64,000 nt of DNA, taken from assembly GCA_051652785.1 (NCBI GenBank), contig JBOFUX010000054.1, forward strand, positions 1-64,000, written 5' to 3'. Below the pieces are notes generated by a model. That model was not told where the DNA came from. It did no database searches and saw only the letters and a list, made by a program, of their open reading frames with translations. Every line of letters begins with the position of its first letter. Position 1 is the stretch's first letter. A program made the translations under genes and the position numbers. This stretch comes from JAGNZR01 sp051652785. Lineage in GTDB: Bacteria; Fusobacteriota; Fusobacteriia; Fusobacteriales; Fusobacteriaceae. This document shows positions 46,025 to 53,779 of the stretch, piece by piece.

Positions 46025-47185
46025 TTACTCGCTCTCCTCTCCAATTGAATAAAAATTATCACTCATAGTCTCTATAAATTCCTCATACATTCCTGTTTGC
46101 CTAAAATCTATAGAGTATTCTCCTGTTTTAATTTTTACTATTTCAACAGCATCCATTCCTATTACATCTAGTTGTTTTCTTGTTAATATTTGTCCCTCAT
46201 TTAACATAAAAACATCTCTCAAAATCCATTTTCCTAATTCTTTATTAGGATTACTCATTAAAGCTTTACTCCCATTTTGACACACTTTTACACTTAAAAT
46301 ATGTCCATTTGGTAATTTTAAATCAAATGCTTTATCTCTTTTTGGAAAAAAATTAGGAGAAATTTTATGTACAATTGCAGGAATTGGTATATATATTTCG
46401 TTGTAATCTCTTTTTCTTCCACTAGCATTCCATTGATTTAATCCACTCTTTTCTGGAACTTCTTTATCTTTTTGTGAATACAGTGGCAATACAATTCTTT
46501 TTTTATCTAACCAGTATATTTTATCATCATTTCTTTTAATATTTTTATTTTTTTCAACAATTGACTCTATTGCTCCAAATGGATCTTCTAATATTTCAAT
46601 AGGAATTTCAACATAATTTTCTGTATTAAATTTTTTTAATAAAGTGCTTTTACTTACATTAAAATTATAATAATGTCTTCCATCACTAAACATAACCCCT
46701 TTATTTGTCGATTTTTCTATTTTAATATTATCTATATCTATTTTTTCCATCTTCTCTTCAAATATTTTTAGTTTACCTTTTTCCCTTGTAACACAATGAT
46801 AAATCAAATCTTTTAAAGCATAATTTCTAATTGTAAAAGAAATTCTTTCATTTCTTAAATATGAAATTTTTTTAGCTAAATCTTTTCCTTCTAAATTTGA
46901 ATAATGATCTCTTTTAGCATTAAATTCTGCAATTTTTTGTTGTGAATTTCCATTGTTATTGATAAATGTTTTTAAACCAATACCTACCCCATCTTTTTTC
47001 GCATCTGCCGAAGAATCATCTCTTGACAAATTATCTGCTACAAAAGCTCTACAGAACAAGTTTTCATGTGCACGATAGTACAAATAAGGAGTCTCGTTAT
47101 CTGAAAATAATTTTGATAATGAGCAAATATTTTTTAAAATCTTTTCATATCTAGACCAAGATAAATTTTTATTTAAAAAGTACAT
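46025..47185 (-). CDS. Restriction endonuclease with NgoFVII/BfiI-type B3 DNA-binding domain
   Basis: 386 residues from the second ATG (47185), which follows GGGAGGA. An ATG at 47206 lies before that site. The C-terminal half (about 225-386) has the B3-like domain pattern of NgoFVII and BfiI endonucleases: SGLNQWNASGRKRDYNEIYIPIP, then FFPKRDKAFDLKLPNG and CQNGSKALMSNP. The N-terminal half (YYRAHENLFCRAF, ADNLSRDDSSADAKK) is not one I can match to a catalytic fold. I do not see a clear HxK phospholipase-D motif. As first gene ahead of two C5 methyltransferases, a restriction role is likely. Confidence 0.7.
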   Translation of the reverse strand: MYFLNKNLSWSRYEKILKNICSLSKLFSDNETPYLYYRAHENLFCRAFVADNLSRDDSSADAKKDGVGIGLKTFINNNGNSQQKIAEFNAKRDHYSNLEGKDLAKKISYLRNERISFTIRNYALKDLIYHCVTREKGKLKIFEEKMEKIDIDNIKIEKSTNKGVMFSDGRHYYNFNVSKSTLLKKFNTENYVEIPIEILEDPFGAIESIVEKNKNIKRNDDKIYWLDKKRIVLPLYSQKDKEVPEKSGLNQWNASGRKRDYNEIYIPIPAIVHKISPNFFPKRDKAFDLKLPNGHILSVKVCQNGSKALMSNPNKELGKWILRDVFMLNEGQILTRKQLDVIGMDAVEIVKIKTGEYSIDFRQTGMYEEFIETMSDNFYSIGEESE

Positions 47186-47350
47186 TCTTATTTCCTCCCA
47201 TCTCATTTCTTTATATTCTATTATACTATATTTTATATAAATATTAATATTTTATTATAATTACTTATAAATTTTTTATTTTTTATTACATCAAGTTGAT
47301 TTATTTTTTATTATAACAAACTATATAGTCAATCTTTCTAAAAAACCCCC

Positions 47351-47379
47351 TTGCTATTTTTATTTTTTCATGATAGAAT
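47351..47379 (+). promoter_or_regulatory. Promoter of the pyrB operon
   Basis: TTGCTA (47351-47356), a 17-base spacer and TAGAAT (47374-47379) lie 39 bases before the leader ORF start. Confidence 0.6.
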
Positions 47380-47417
47380 CTCAAAAGTATAAAAATTTAA
47401 GAGAGAGGTGGTTATAT

Positions 47418-47597
47418 ATGTTTTTACTTTTTAAAACCAATTTAATCAAATTAAAACCTATAATAACATTTACCTTTTCTATTTTCAAATTATATTTTAA
47501 TTATCATACTTTAAAAAATATTAATTATATATTTAGTTTAAAAAAAGAAGTGTCTTCTGTGATTTTCACAGTTGTCACTTCTTTTTTTTTAGCATAA
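47418..47597 (+). CDS. Leader peptide of the pyr operon (attenuator-overlapping)
   Basis: 59 codons from the ATG at 47418 with GAGAGAGGTGG upstream. The peptide begins MFLLFKTNLIKLKPIITF and ends VVTSFFLA. It is rich in Phe, Ile, Leu, Asn and Lys, so the message is U-rich. Its last codons run through the terminator hairpin and T tract and it stops 20 bases before pyrB. This matches the enterobacterial pyrBI leader in size class, position and overlap. It resembles the carAB leader in this window in plan but not closely in sequence. Confidence 0.78.
   Translation: MFLLFKTNLIKLKPIITFTFSIFKLYFNYHTLKNINYIFSLKKEVSSVIFTVVTSFFLA
47545..47590 (+). terminator. Attenuator terminator of the pyr operon
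   Basis: AAGAAGTG and CACTTCTT enclose an inner CTGTGA/TCACAG stem and are followed by a run of nine or more T's. It lies entirely inside the leader ORF and ends 27 bases before pyrB. Confidence 0.85.
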
Positions 47598-47616
47598 TAA
47601 ACTAGGAGGCATTACT

Positions 47617-48702
47617 GTGAATCATTTTATCTCTATGTCTGATTTTTCAAAGGAACAACTTCTTGATATTTTGAACTTAGCAAAAGAACTAAAAGAAAAT
47701 CCCAAACCTAATCTTATTAACAATAAGATTGTAGCTACTCTCTTCTTTGAGCCCTCTACTAGAACAAGATTATCTTTTACATCAGCAGCATATAAAATAG
47801 GGGGAAAAATTTTAGGTTTTGACTCTCCTGATGGTACTTCTATACAAAAAGGAGAAACTTTAAGAGATACTATAAAAGTTATTCAAAATTATTCAAATGT
47901 AATCATAATGAGAAACCCCCTTGAAGGTTCTGCTAAATTTATTTCAGATTTTTCTACCGTTCCAATTATTAATGCTGGAGACGGTTCTAATGAACACCCA
48001 TCTCAAACATTTTTAGATTTGTTTACGATTTATGAGGAGCAAGGAAAAATAGAAGGGTTAAAAATAGCTTTTATTGGAGATTTAAAATATGGGCGTACAG
48101 TTCACTCCTTAACAAAAGCACTTTCTTTTTTTAACTGTGAGTTCTATTTTGTAGCACCAGACATAATTCAAATACCAGACTATATAACAGATGATCTAGA
48201 TAAAAAAAATATAAAATATAAGAAATTAAATGATTTTAATGAAATTTTAAATAATATAGATATTATGTATGTTACAAGAATTCAAAAAGAAAGATTTGAA
48301 AATATTAATAATTATGAAAAGGTCAAAGATAGTTTTATTATAAATAAATCTGACTTAGAAAAAGTTAAAGATAATTTAATAATTCTTCATCCTCTACCTC
48401 GGGTAAATGAAATAGCCTTAGATGTAGATAATACTAAATTTGCTAAATACTTTGAGCAAGCTGCAAATGGTATCCCTATTAGAGAAGCTTTAATTGGCAT
48501 AGCTTTAAACAAAATAAAATTGAATAGTAATTTTAACAATGAGTTTGGCAATGTATTTTGTGCTAATAAAAATATTTTTGCTTCTAACTCGATTATTTGT
48601 AAAAATACTAAATGTATTGCAAGACATGAGGAAACAGAAAACAAATATATTTTAGAAAATAATACTAAAAATTGTTACTATTGTGGGAAAAAAATAAAGT
48701 AA
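47617..48702 (+). CDS. pyrB: Aspartate carbamoyltransferase with fused PyrI-type zinc domain
   Basis: 361 residues from a GTG start with AGGAGG 7 bases upstream. Residues 1-305 are the catalytic chain: carbamoyl-phosphate loop FEPSTRTRLSF, HPSQTFLDLFTI and the C-terminal HPLPRVNEIA. Residues 320-361 add a zinc domain like the C-terminus of PyrI, with Cys328, Cys333, Cys353 and Cys356 (CKNTKC ... CYYC). The allosteric nucleotide-binding domain of PyrI is absent. It condenses carbamoyl phosphate with aspartate, the committed step. It is first gene of pyrB-K-D-F-E-C and is controlled by the leader attenuator. Confidence 0.95.
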   Translation: MNHFISMSDFSKEQLLDILNLAKELKENPKPNLINNKIVATLFFEPSTRTRLSFTSAAYKIGGKILGFDSPDGTSIQKGETLRDTIKVIQNYSNVIIMRNPLEGSAKFISDFSTVPIINAGDGSNEHPSQTFLDLFTIYEEQGKIEGLKIAFIGDLKYGRTVHSLTKALSFFNCEFYFVAPDIIQIPDYITDDLDKKNIKYKKLNDFNEILNNIDIMYVTRIQKERFENINNYEKVKDSFIINKSDLEKVKDNLIILHPLPRVNEIALDVDNTKFAKYFEQAANGIPIREALIGIALNKIKLNSNFNNEFGNVFCANKNIFASNSIICKNTKCIARHEETENKYILENNTKNCYYCGKKIK

Positions 48703-48767
48703 TCAAGCAAAATAATAATTTAACTTATGTATACAAACAATAATAATTTAAAATATAGGGAGGCTTT

Positions 48768-49574
48768 ATGTTTTTAGAAAACTGTCTTATTATAGATAAT
48801 TGCTCACTAGGTAGTAATAATTATCTATTAAAAATTAAAAGTGAAAAGTGTATAGAAAACTCTAAACCTGGACAATTTTTTATGCTTAAATGCAAAAATG
48901 AAATAACTATTTTAAGAAGACCTATTAGTTTACATTATGTTAACAAAAAAGAAAAAATACTTGAATTTTATTTTGAAACAAAAGGAAAAGGAACTAAAGA
49001 ATTTTCACAATTAAAAAAAGATGATTTTATAGAAATACAAGGTCCTTTAGGTAATGGATTTTCCACTGATTTAAAAAATGAAAACATACTTGTAATTGGT
49101 GGTGGTATGGGAATTGCTCCTATGAAATTTACAATTGAAACTCTAGCTTTAAATAATAATATTACTTTTATTGCTGGAGCTAGGTCTAAAGAACATCTTA
49201 AAATTTTAGATAATTTTGATCTTTCTATTTCTACTCATATAGCTACTGATGATGGTTCTTACGGAATTCACGGCAATGTTGTTCAAGTTTTAGAGTCTCT
49301 TTTACTAATAAATAAATACGATAAAATTTTAACATGTGGACCTCATAATATGATGGGTGCTATTTACATGGTTGCTAAAGATAAAAATATTAAAATTGAA
49401 GTTTCACTAGAAGAAAGAATGGCGTGTGGTGTTAAAGCTTGTGTTGGATGTTCTATTAAAACCAAAAATGGAATGAAAAAAGTTTGTGCTGACGGTCCTG
49501 TGTTCAATGCTTATGATGTTATGGAAAAAGATTATCTTGTTAATTTTGATGAAGTTACTCTTTGTTGTAATTAA
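48768..49574 (+). CDS. pyrK: Dihydroorotate dehydrogenase electron-transfer subunit
   Basis: 268 residues. It has an FAD/NAD reductase fold (ILRRPISLH for FAD, VIGGGMGIAPMKF for NAD). A C-terminal 2Fe-2S cluster is in MACGVKACVGCSIKT with a fourth Cys in KKVCADGPVF. It passes electrons from PyrD to NAD+ in type 1B dihydroorotate dehydrogenase. It is related to the N-terminal half of the NfnAB-type fusion at 24541-26820. It precedes pyrD by 20 bases. Confidence 0.95.
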   Translation: MFLENCLIIDNCSLGSNNYLLKIKSEKCIENSKPGQFFMLKCKNEITILRRPISLHYVNKKEKILEFYFETKGKGTKEFSQLKKDDFIEIQGPLGNGFSTDLKNENILVIGGGMGIAPMKFTIETLALNNNITFIAGARSKEHLKILDNFDLSISTHIATDDGSYGIHGNVVQVLESLLLINKYDKILTCGPHNMMGAIYMVAKDKNIKIEVSLEERMACGVKACVGCSIKTKNGMKKVCADGPVFNAYDVMEKDYLVNFDEVTLCCN

Positions 49575-49594
49575 AAATTTTAATGGAGGTTATT

Positions 49595-50506
49595 TTGAAT
49601 AAATTAGAAACAACTTTTTTAGGATTTAAATTTAAAAATCCTATTATTACATCTTCAGGTTGCTTTGGTTTTGGACTTGAGTATAAAAACTATTTTAACC
49701 CTAATGAGCTAGGAGGAATAGTTGTAAAAGGACTAACTCTTGAACCTAGAGAAGGAAATATAGGTACAAGAATTGCTGAAACTCCAGCTGGAATGCTAAA
49801 TTGTGTTGGACTTGAAAATCCAGGAATAGATGTTTTTGAAAACACAATATTAAAAGAGATTAAAAATAGCGGAATTACAGTTCCTATTATAGTTAATATT
49901 AACGGAAAAACACTTGAAGAGTATATCGCCATTGCTAAAAGAGTTGAAAAAATAAAAGAAATTGATATTGTTGAATTAAATATATCGTGCCCTAATGTTA
50001 AAGATGGAGGAATGGCTTTTGGTGCTAACCCTGAAGTCGCTGGTCTTGTTACTCGAGAGGTTAAAAAGGTACTATCTAAACCGCTTATTGTAAAATTATC
50101 ACCTAATGTTACTGATATTGCCTATATTGCAAAAATTGTAGAAGAAAACGGTGCTGATGCTATTTCTCTTATAAATACTTTATTAGGTATGGCAATAGAT
50201 ATAAAAACTAAAAAACCTATCCTTGGAAATATTATGGGAGGACTTTCTGGACCAGCTGTTAAACCTGTTGCTTTAAGAATGGTTTATCAAGTGGCGAAAG
50301 CTATTAAAATTCCCATTGTTGGAATGGGAGGAATTAACTCTGCTGAAGATGCTTTAGAATTTATTATGGCTGGAGCTACTCTTGTTTCCCTTGGAACTGG
50401 AATTTTTGTTAACCCTGTTCTTCCTTTAGAAGTAAAAAATGGATTACTTTTATACTGCAATGAAAACTCTATAAAAAATATTCAAGATATTAAAGGGTGT
50501 ATATAA
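49595..50506 (+). CDS. pyrD: Dihydroorotate dehydrogenase, type 1B catalytic subunit
   Basis: 303 residues from a TTG start at 49595. The ATG at 49583 overlaps the GGAGG site and is unlikely. FMN TIM-barrel features are NPIITSSGCFGFG at the N-terminus and the loop NISCPNVKDGGMAFG with the type 1B catalytic Cys. PIVGMGGINSAEDALEFIMAGA is the phosphate-binding region. It oxidises dihydroorotate to orotate with PyrK. Confidence 0.95.
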   Translation: MNKLETTFLGFKFKNPIITSSGCFGFGLEYKNYFNPNELGGIVVKGLTLEPREGNIGTRIAETPAGMLNCVGLENPGIDVFENTILKEIKNSGITVPIIVNINGKTLEEYIAIAKRVEKIKEIDIVELNISCPNVKDGGMAFGANPEVAGLVTREVKKVLSKPLIVKLSPNVTDIAYIAKIVEENGADAISLINTLLGMAIDIKTKKPILGNIMGGLSGPAVKPVALRMVYQVAKAIKIPIVGMGGINSAEDALEFIMAGATLVSLGTGIFVNPVLPLEVKNGLLLYCNENSIKNIQDIKGCI

Positions 50507-50530
50507 AAATCTTAAAATATAGGAGAAAAA

Positions 50531-51244
50531 ATGAATATATCAGATAAAATAATTGTAGCACTTGATTTTCCAACTATTGAAGAAGCAAAAAAAACTGTAG
50601 AAAAATTAGGTGATAGTGCCACAACTTATAAAGTTGGACTTGAACTTTTTTTAAATTCAAAAGGAAGTATGATAGATTACTTAGTCAAAAAAAATAAAAA
50701 AGTTTTTTTAGATTTAAAATTTCACGATATTCCTAATACCACTGCTATGGCTTCTGTTTTTGCAGCTCATGAAAAATGTTTTATGTTTAATGTTCATGCA
50801 AGTGGTGGAAAAAAAATGATGACAGAAGTTGCTAAAAAAATTAAAAAATTTAATAAAGAAGTTCTTGTTATTGCAGTTACAATATTAACTAGTTTCAGTG
50901 AAATAGAACTAAAAGAAACTTTTAACTCAACATTATCTTTAGAGGAGTTAGCATTAAATTTGGCTAAAATAACTAAACAAAGTGGCTTAGATGGTATTGT
51001 TTGCTCTCCTTGGGAAGCTAGCCACATAAAAAAACAATGTGGAGATAATTTTAAAACTATATGTCCTGGTGTTAGACCTCTTTGGTCTCTTGCAAATGAT
51101 CAAGAAAGAATTATGACTCCCCACGACGCTGTTTTAAATGGTTGTGATTTTTTAGTAATAGGAAGACCAATAACTAAACATGAAAACCCTAAATATGCTT
51201 TTAATCTTATTTTAGATGAAATAAAATTAGCATTACAAATTTAA
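50531..51244 (+). CDS. pyrF: Orotidine 5'-phosphate decarboxylase
   Basis: 237 residues. The active-site Lys/Asp array DLKFHDIPNT near residue 63 is present, along with the phosphate-binding C-terminal element VIGRPI. It decarboxylates OMP to UMP. It lies 24 bases after pyrD and has an AGGAGA site. About 120 AT-rich bases separate it from pyrE, including a weak GAAGAAT/ATTCTTC hairpin without a T run. Confidence 0.96.
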   Translation: MNISDKIIVALDFPTIEEAKKTVEKLGDSATTYKVGLELFLNSKGSMIDYLVKKNKKVFLDLKFHDIPNTTAMASVFAAHEKCFMFNVHASGGKKMMTEVAKKIKKFNKEVLVIAVTILTSFSEIELKETFNSTLSLEELALNLAKITKQSGLDGIVCSPWEASHIKKQCGDNFKTICPGVRPLWSLANDQERIMTPHDAVLNGCDFLVIGRPITKHENPKYAFNLILDEIKLALQI

Positions 51245-51366
51245 AGTAGATAAAGAAGAATTGTCTTTTATTATTCTTCGTATACATTTAAGTTTATAAA
51301 AATTTATAAAAACATTTGTTTTTTTATGTATATAATCAAAAATAAAAATTATAAGGAGTAACTATT

Positions 51367-52011
51367 ATGAAAGATAATATTATTGTTGCACAGGCTTTAC
51401 TAAAAACTCAAGCTGTTAGATTAAATGTAAAATCTCCCTTCACATTTGTTTCAGGTATTAAAAGTCCTATTTATTGTGATAATAGAAAAATGATAGGATT
51501 TCCTGAAGAAAGAAGCATAGTTGTAGAAGCTTTTATAAATAAAATTAAAGAATTAGAAAAAAATGGAATTCACTTTGATGTTATAGCTGGAACCTCAACT
51601 GCAGGCATCCCTTGGGCTGCTTTTATTGCTATGAAACTAAATAAACCTATGGCGTATATTAGGGGAGAGAAAAAATCCCATGGAGCTGGAAAACAAATAG
51701 AAGGTGCTGATTTTAATGGAAAAAAAGTTTTAATCATTGAAGACCTTATTTCAACTGGTGGAAGCTCTATTAAAGCTGTTAAAGCAGCTCTTGATGAAGG
51801 TTCTACATACACTCAAGTACTTTCTATTTTTTCATATGAATTTAAAAAAGCATATGATATATTTTCTCTCGATAATATAGAGTGGTCTTCTTTATCTAAT
51901 TTTGAAATCTTACTAAATGTTGCAAAAACTGAAAACTACATTACAGAAGACGAACTTCTTATAGCTAAAGAATGGAACAAAAATCCACAAACTTATGGAG
52001 TTGAAGCCTAA
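51367..52011 (+). CDS. pyrE: Orotate phosphoribosyltransferase
   Basis: 214 residues. The PRPP-binding loop is VLIIEDLISTGGSS near residue 122-135. The conserved Lys/Arg region is YIRGEKKSHGAG and the substrate loop is PIYCDNRK. It converts orotate and PRPP to OMP. It starts with AAGGAG 8 bases upstream. One base separates its stop from the pyrC start. Confidence 0.96.
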   Translation: MKDNIIVAQALLKTQAVRLNVKSPFTFVSGIKSPIYCDNRKMIGFPEERSIVVEAFINKIKELEKNGIHFDVIAGTSTAGIPWAAFIAMKLNKPMAYIRGEKKSHGAGKQIEGADFNGKKVLIIEDLISTGGSSIKAVKAALDEGSTYTQVLSIFSYEFKKAYDIFSLDNIEWSSLSNFEILLNVAKTENYITEDELLIAKEWNKNPQTYGVEA

Positions 52012-52012
52012 T

Positions 52013-53353
52013 ATGTTATTAATTAAAAATGCTAAAATTGTTGTGGGTGAATATATTCAAGTACTTTCATCACAAAAAAAAGATTTAGAGATTATAACAG
52101 ACATCTTGATTAATGATGAGGGAATTATAGAAAAAATAGAAAAAAATATTAATAGTCATACAGACAATAATAAAAACAATAATAGCACTAATAGTAGTAA
52201 CCACAATCACCATAAACAATATCCTAATATAAAAATTATTGATGCAAACTTTAATTATGTTATCCCTGGAGTTATTGATCCTCATACACACATGAGAGAT
52301 CCTGGTCTTACTTCTAAAGAAGATTTTCTTACTGGTAGTAAAGCATGTGCTAAAGGTGGAATTACAACCTTTTTAGATATGCCTAATACTATTCCAAATA
52401 CAATATCTCTGAAAATTTTAGAGGAAAAAAGAAAAAACTCCCAAAATCGTTCTTATGTGGATTATGGTTTTCATTTTGGTGGAAGTAAAAATGATAACTC
52501 TCTAGAGATTTTAAAAGTTAAAAATTTTACTGCATCTACAAAATTATTTTTAAATATGTCAACAGGTGATATGTTAATTGAGAATATTAAAACAATCGAA
52601 AATATTTTTAAAAATTCAAAACTAATATCAGTTCATGCTGAGGAGGAGAAAGTTGGAACTGCTATTGACTTTTCTCATAAATTTAATACACCTTTATACC
52701 TCTGCCATCTTTCAAAAAGATCAGAAATAGACTCTTTAAGAAAAGCAAAAAAAAATGGAATAAAAATTTTTGGAGAAGTAACCCCTCATCATTTATTTTT
52801 ATCTCAAGAGGATAAAAATAGCTCTAAAATAAATGAACTACTTTTATGTATGAAACCAGAACTTAAAAATAAAGATGATAATAAAGCTCTTTGGGAAGCT
52901 TTAAAAGATGGTACTATTGATACCATAGGAACAGACCACGCTCCTCATCATTTAGAAGAAAAAATGAAATCTACCATCTTTGGTATTCCTGGTGTAGAAA
53001 ATTCTTTAGAATTAATGCTTCTAGGAGTGAAAGAAAAAAAAATTACTCTTCACAAACTAATTGAACTTATGTGTAAAAATCCAGCTAAGATTTTTAATAT
53101 TTCTAAAAAAGGTGAAATTAAAATAGGTAACTATGGAGACTTGGTAATAATAGATATAAATAATGTGCATACTATCAATAATAAAAATGTTATTTCTAAA
53201 TGTGGATGGACTCCTTATCATTCTATGGTTACTGGTGGAACTGTTCTTACAACCATATTAAGAGGAGATATTGTGTATAGCGATAATTCTTTCTATGAAG
53301 TGAAAGGAAGAGAAATTAAGTATTTTCATAACACAGAAGACAAGATAAAATAA
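52013..53353 (+). CDS. pyrC: Dihydroorotase
   Basis: 446 residues from the ATG at 52013 (MLLIKNAKIV). An upstream ATG at 51995 lies inside pyrE. It is a class I amidohydrolase: zinc motif DPHTHMRDPG at 89-98, the HAEE and HLSKRSE metal ligands, and the catalytic Asp in TDHAPHH. It cyclises carbamoyl aspartate to dihydroorotate. Residues 47-69 form an Asn/His/Ser-rich insertion (NSHTDNNKNNNS, then NSSNHNHHKQ) between two N-terminal strands, which is unusual for the family and may be disordered or bind metal. It is last gene of the pyr operon. Confidence 0.95.
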   Translation: MLLIKNAKIVVGEYIQVLSSQKKDLEIITDILINDEGIIEKIEKNINSHTDNNKNNNSTNSSNHNHHKQYPNIKIIDANFNYVIPGVIDPHTHMRDPGLTSKEDFLTGSKACAKGGITTFLDMPNTIPNTISLKILEEKRKNSQNRSYVDYGFHFGGSKNDNSLEILKVKNFTASTKLFLNMSTGDMLIENIKTIENIFKNSKLISVHAEEEKVGTAIDFSHKFNTPLYLCHLSKRSEIDSLRKAKKNGIKIFGEVTPHHLFLSQEDKNSSKINELLLCMKPELKNKDDNKALWEALKDGTIDTIGTDHAPHHLEEKMKSTIFGIPGVENSLELMLLGVKEKKITLHKLIELMCKNPAKIFNISKKGEIKIGNYGDLVIIDINNVHTINNKNVISKCGWTPYHSMVTGGTVLTTILRGDIVYSDNSFYEVKGREIKYFHNTEDKIK

Positions 53354-53380
53354 TATAAAAAATAATTAAATAGAATACTT

Positions 53381-53414
53381 AATTAGCCTTTAAATATTAG
53401 GGCTAATTTTTTTT
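53381..53414 (+). terminator. Terminator of the pyr operon
   Basis: AATTAGCC and GGCTAATT form an 8-bp stem with a 12-base loop and a following T run. It ends two bases before the -35 of the next promoter. Confidence 0.8.
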
Positions 53415-53415
53415 G

Positions 53416-53444
53416 TTGACATTCAAAAGAAATATTGATACAAT
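53416..53444 (+). promoter_or_regulatory. Promoter of the ArsR/permease operon
   Basis: TTGACA (53416-53421), a 17-base spacer and TACAAT (53439-53444) lie 69 bases before the ArsR-type gene. Short imperfect repeats (ACTAATTTAG, TTTAATTTAG) downstream of the -10 could be the repressor's operator. Confidence 0.7.
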
Positions 53445-53512
53445 CATATTAGAAAAAACTAATTTAGAAAATTTTAATTTAGTTTTAATATTATCTTTAT
53501 AAAGGAGATTAA

Positions 53513-53779
53513 ATGGAAAAAAAGTTAGCAATATTAAAAGCTTTAGCACACCCCGTTAGACTTAATGTTATTTATGCTTTAAAAGATTCTAAAACTCACT
53601 GTGTTTGTGAATTACAAAAGATGTGGGAGTCTTCCCAATCTAGTCTTTCTCAACATTTGAAAATTTTAAGAGATGCAGGAATTGTAAAAACAGAAAAAAT
53701 AGGTGGTTGGGTTCATTATAGCTTAACTAATAATGAGATTTTAAAAATATTAAATGACTTAGAGGAGATTATATTATGA
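53513..53779 (+). CDS. ArsR-family metal/metalloid-responsive repressor
   Basis: 88 residues. Winged-helix ArsR features are ILKALAHPVRLNVIYAL and the recognition helix SSQSSLSQHLKILRDAGIV. The CVCEL motif at the start of the sensor helix (about 32-36) is the classic As/Cd/Pb ligand site. It probably represses its own operon until a thiol-reactive metalloid binds. Its last four bases (ATGA) overlap the permease start, so translation is coupled. Confidence 0.92.
   Translation: MEKKLAILKALAHPVRLNVIYALKDSKTHCVCELQKMWESSQSSLSQHLKILRDAGIVKTEKIGGWVHYSLTNNEILKILNDLEEIIL

Noticed and set aside
46025..47185. Phospholipase-D-type catalytic site in the B3-domain endonuclease
   Set aside because: No clear HxK(x)4D motif was found in the N-terminal half, so the catalytic class is left open.
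47370..47417. Leader ORF starting upstream of 47418
   Set aside because: The frame is open to 47370, but that start would lie within the promoter -10 region. The ATG at 47418 has a proper ribosome binding site.
49583..49594. ATG at 49583 as the pyrD start
   Set aside because: It overlaps the GGAGG site that fits the TTG at 49595, and the conserved protein begins after that point.
51245..51366. Third pyrimidine attenuator before pyrE
   Set aside because: The GAAGAAT/ATTCTTC hairpin is weak and lacks a T run, and no leader ORF precedes it.
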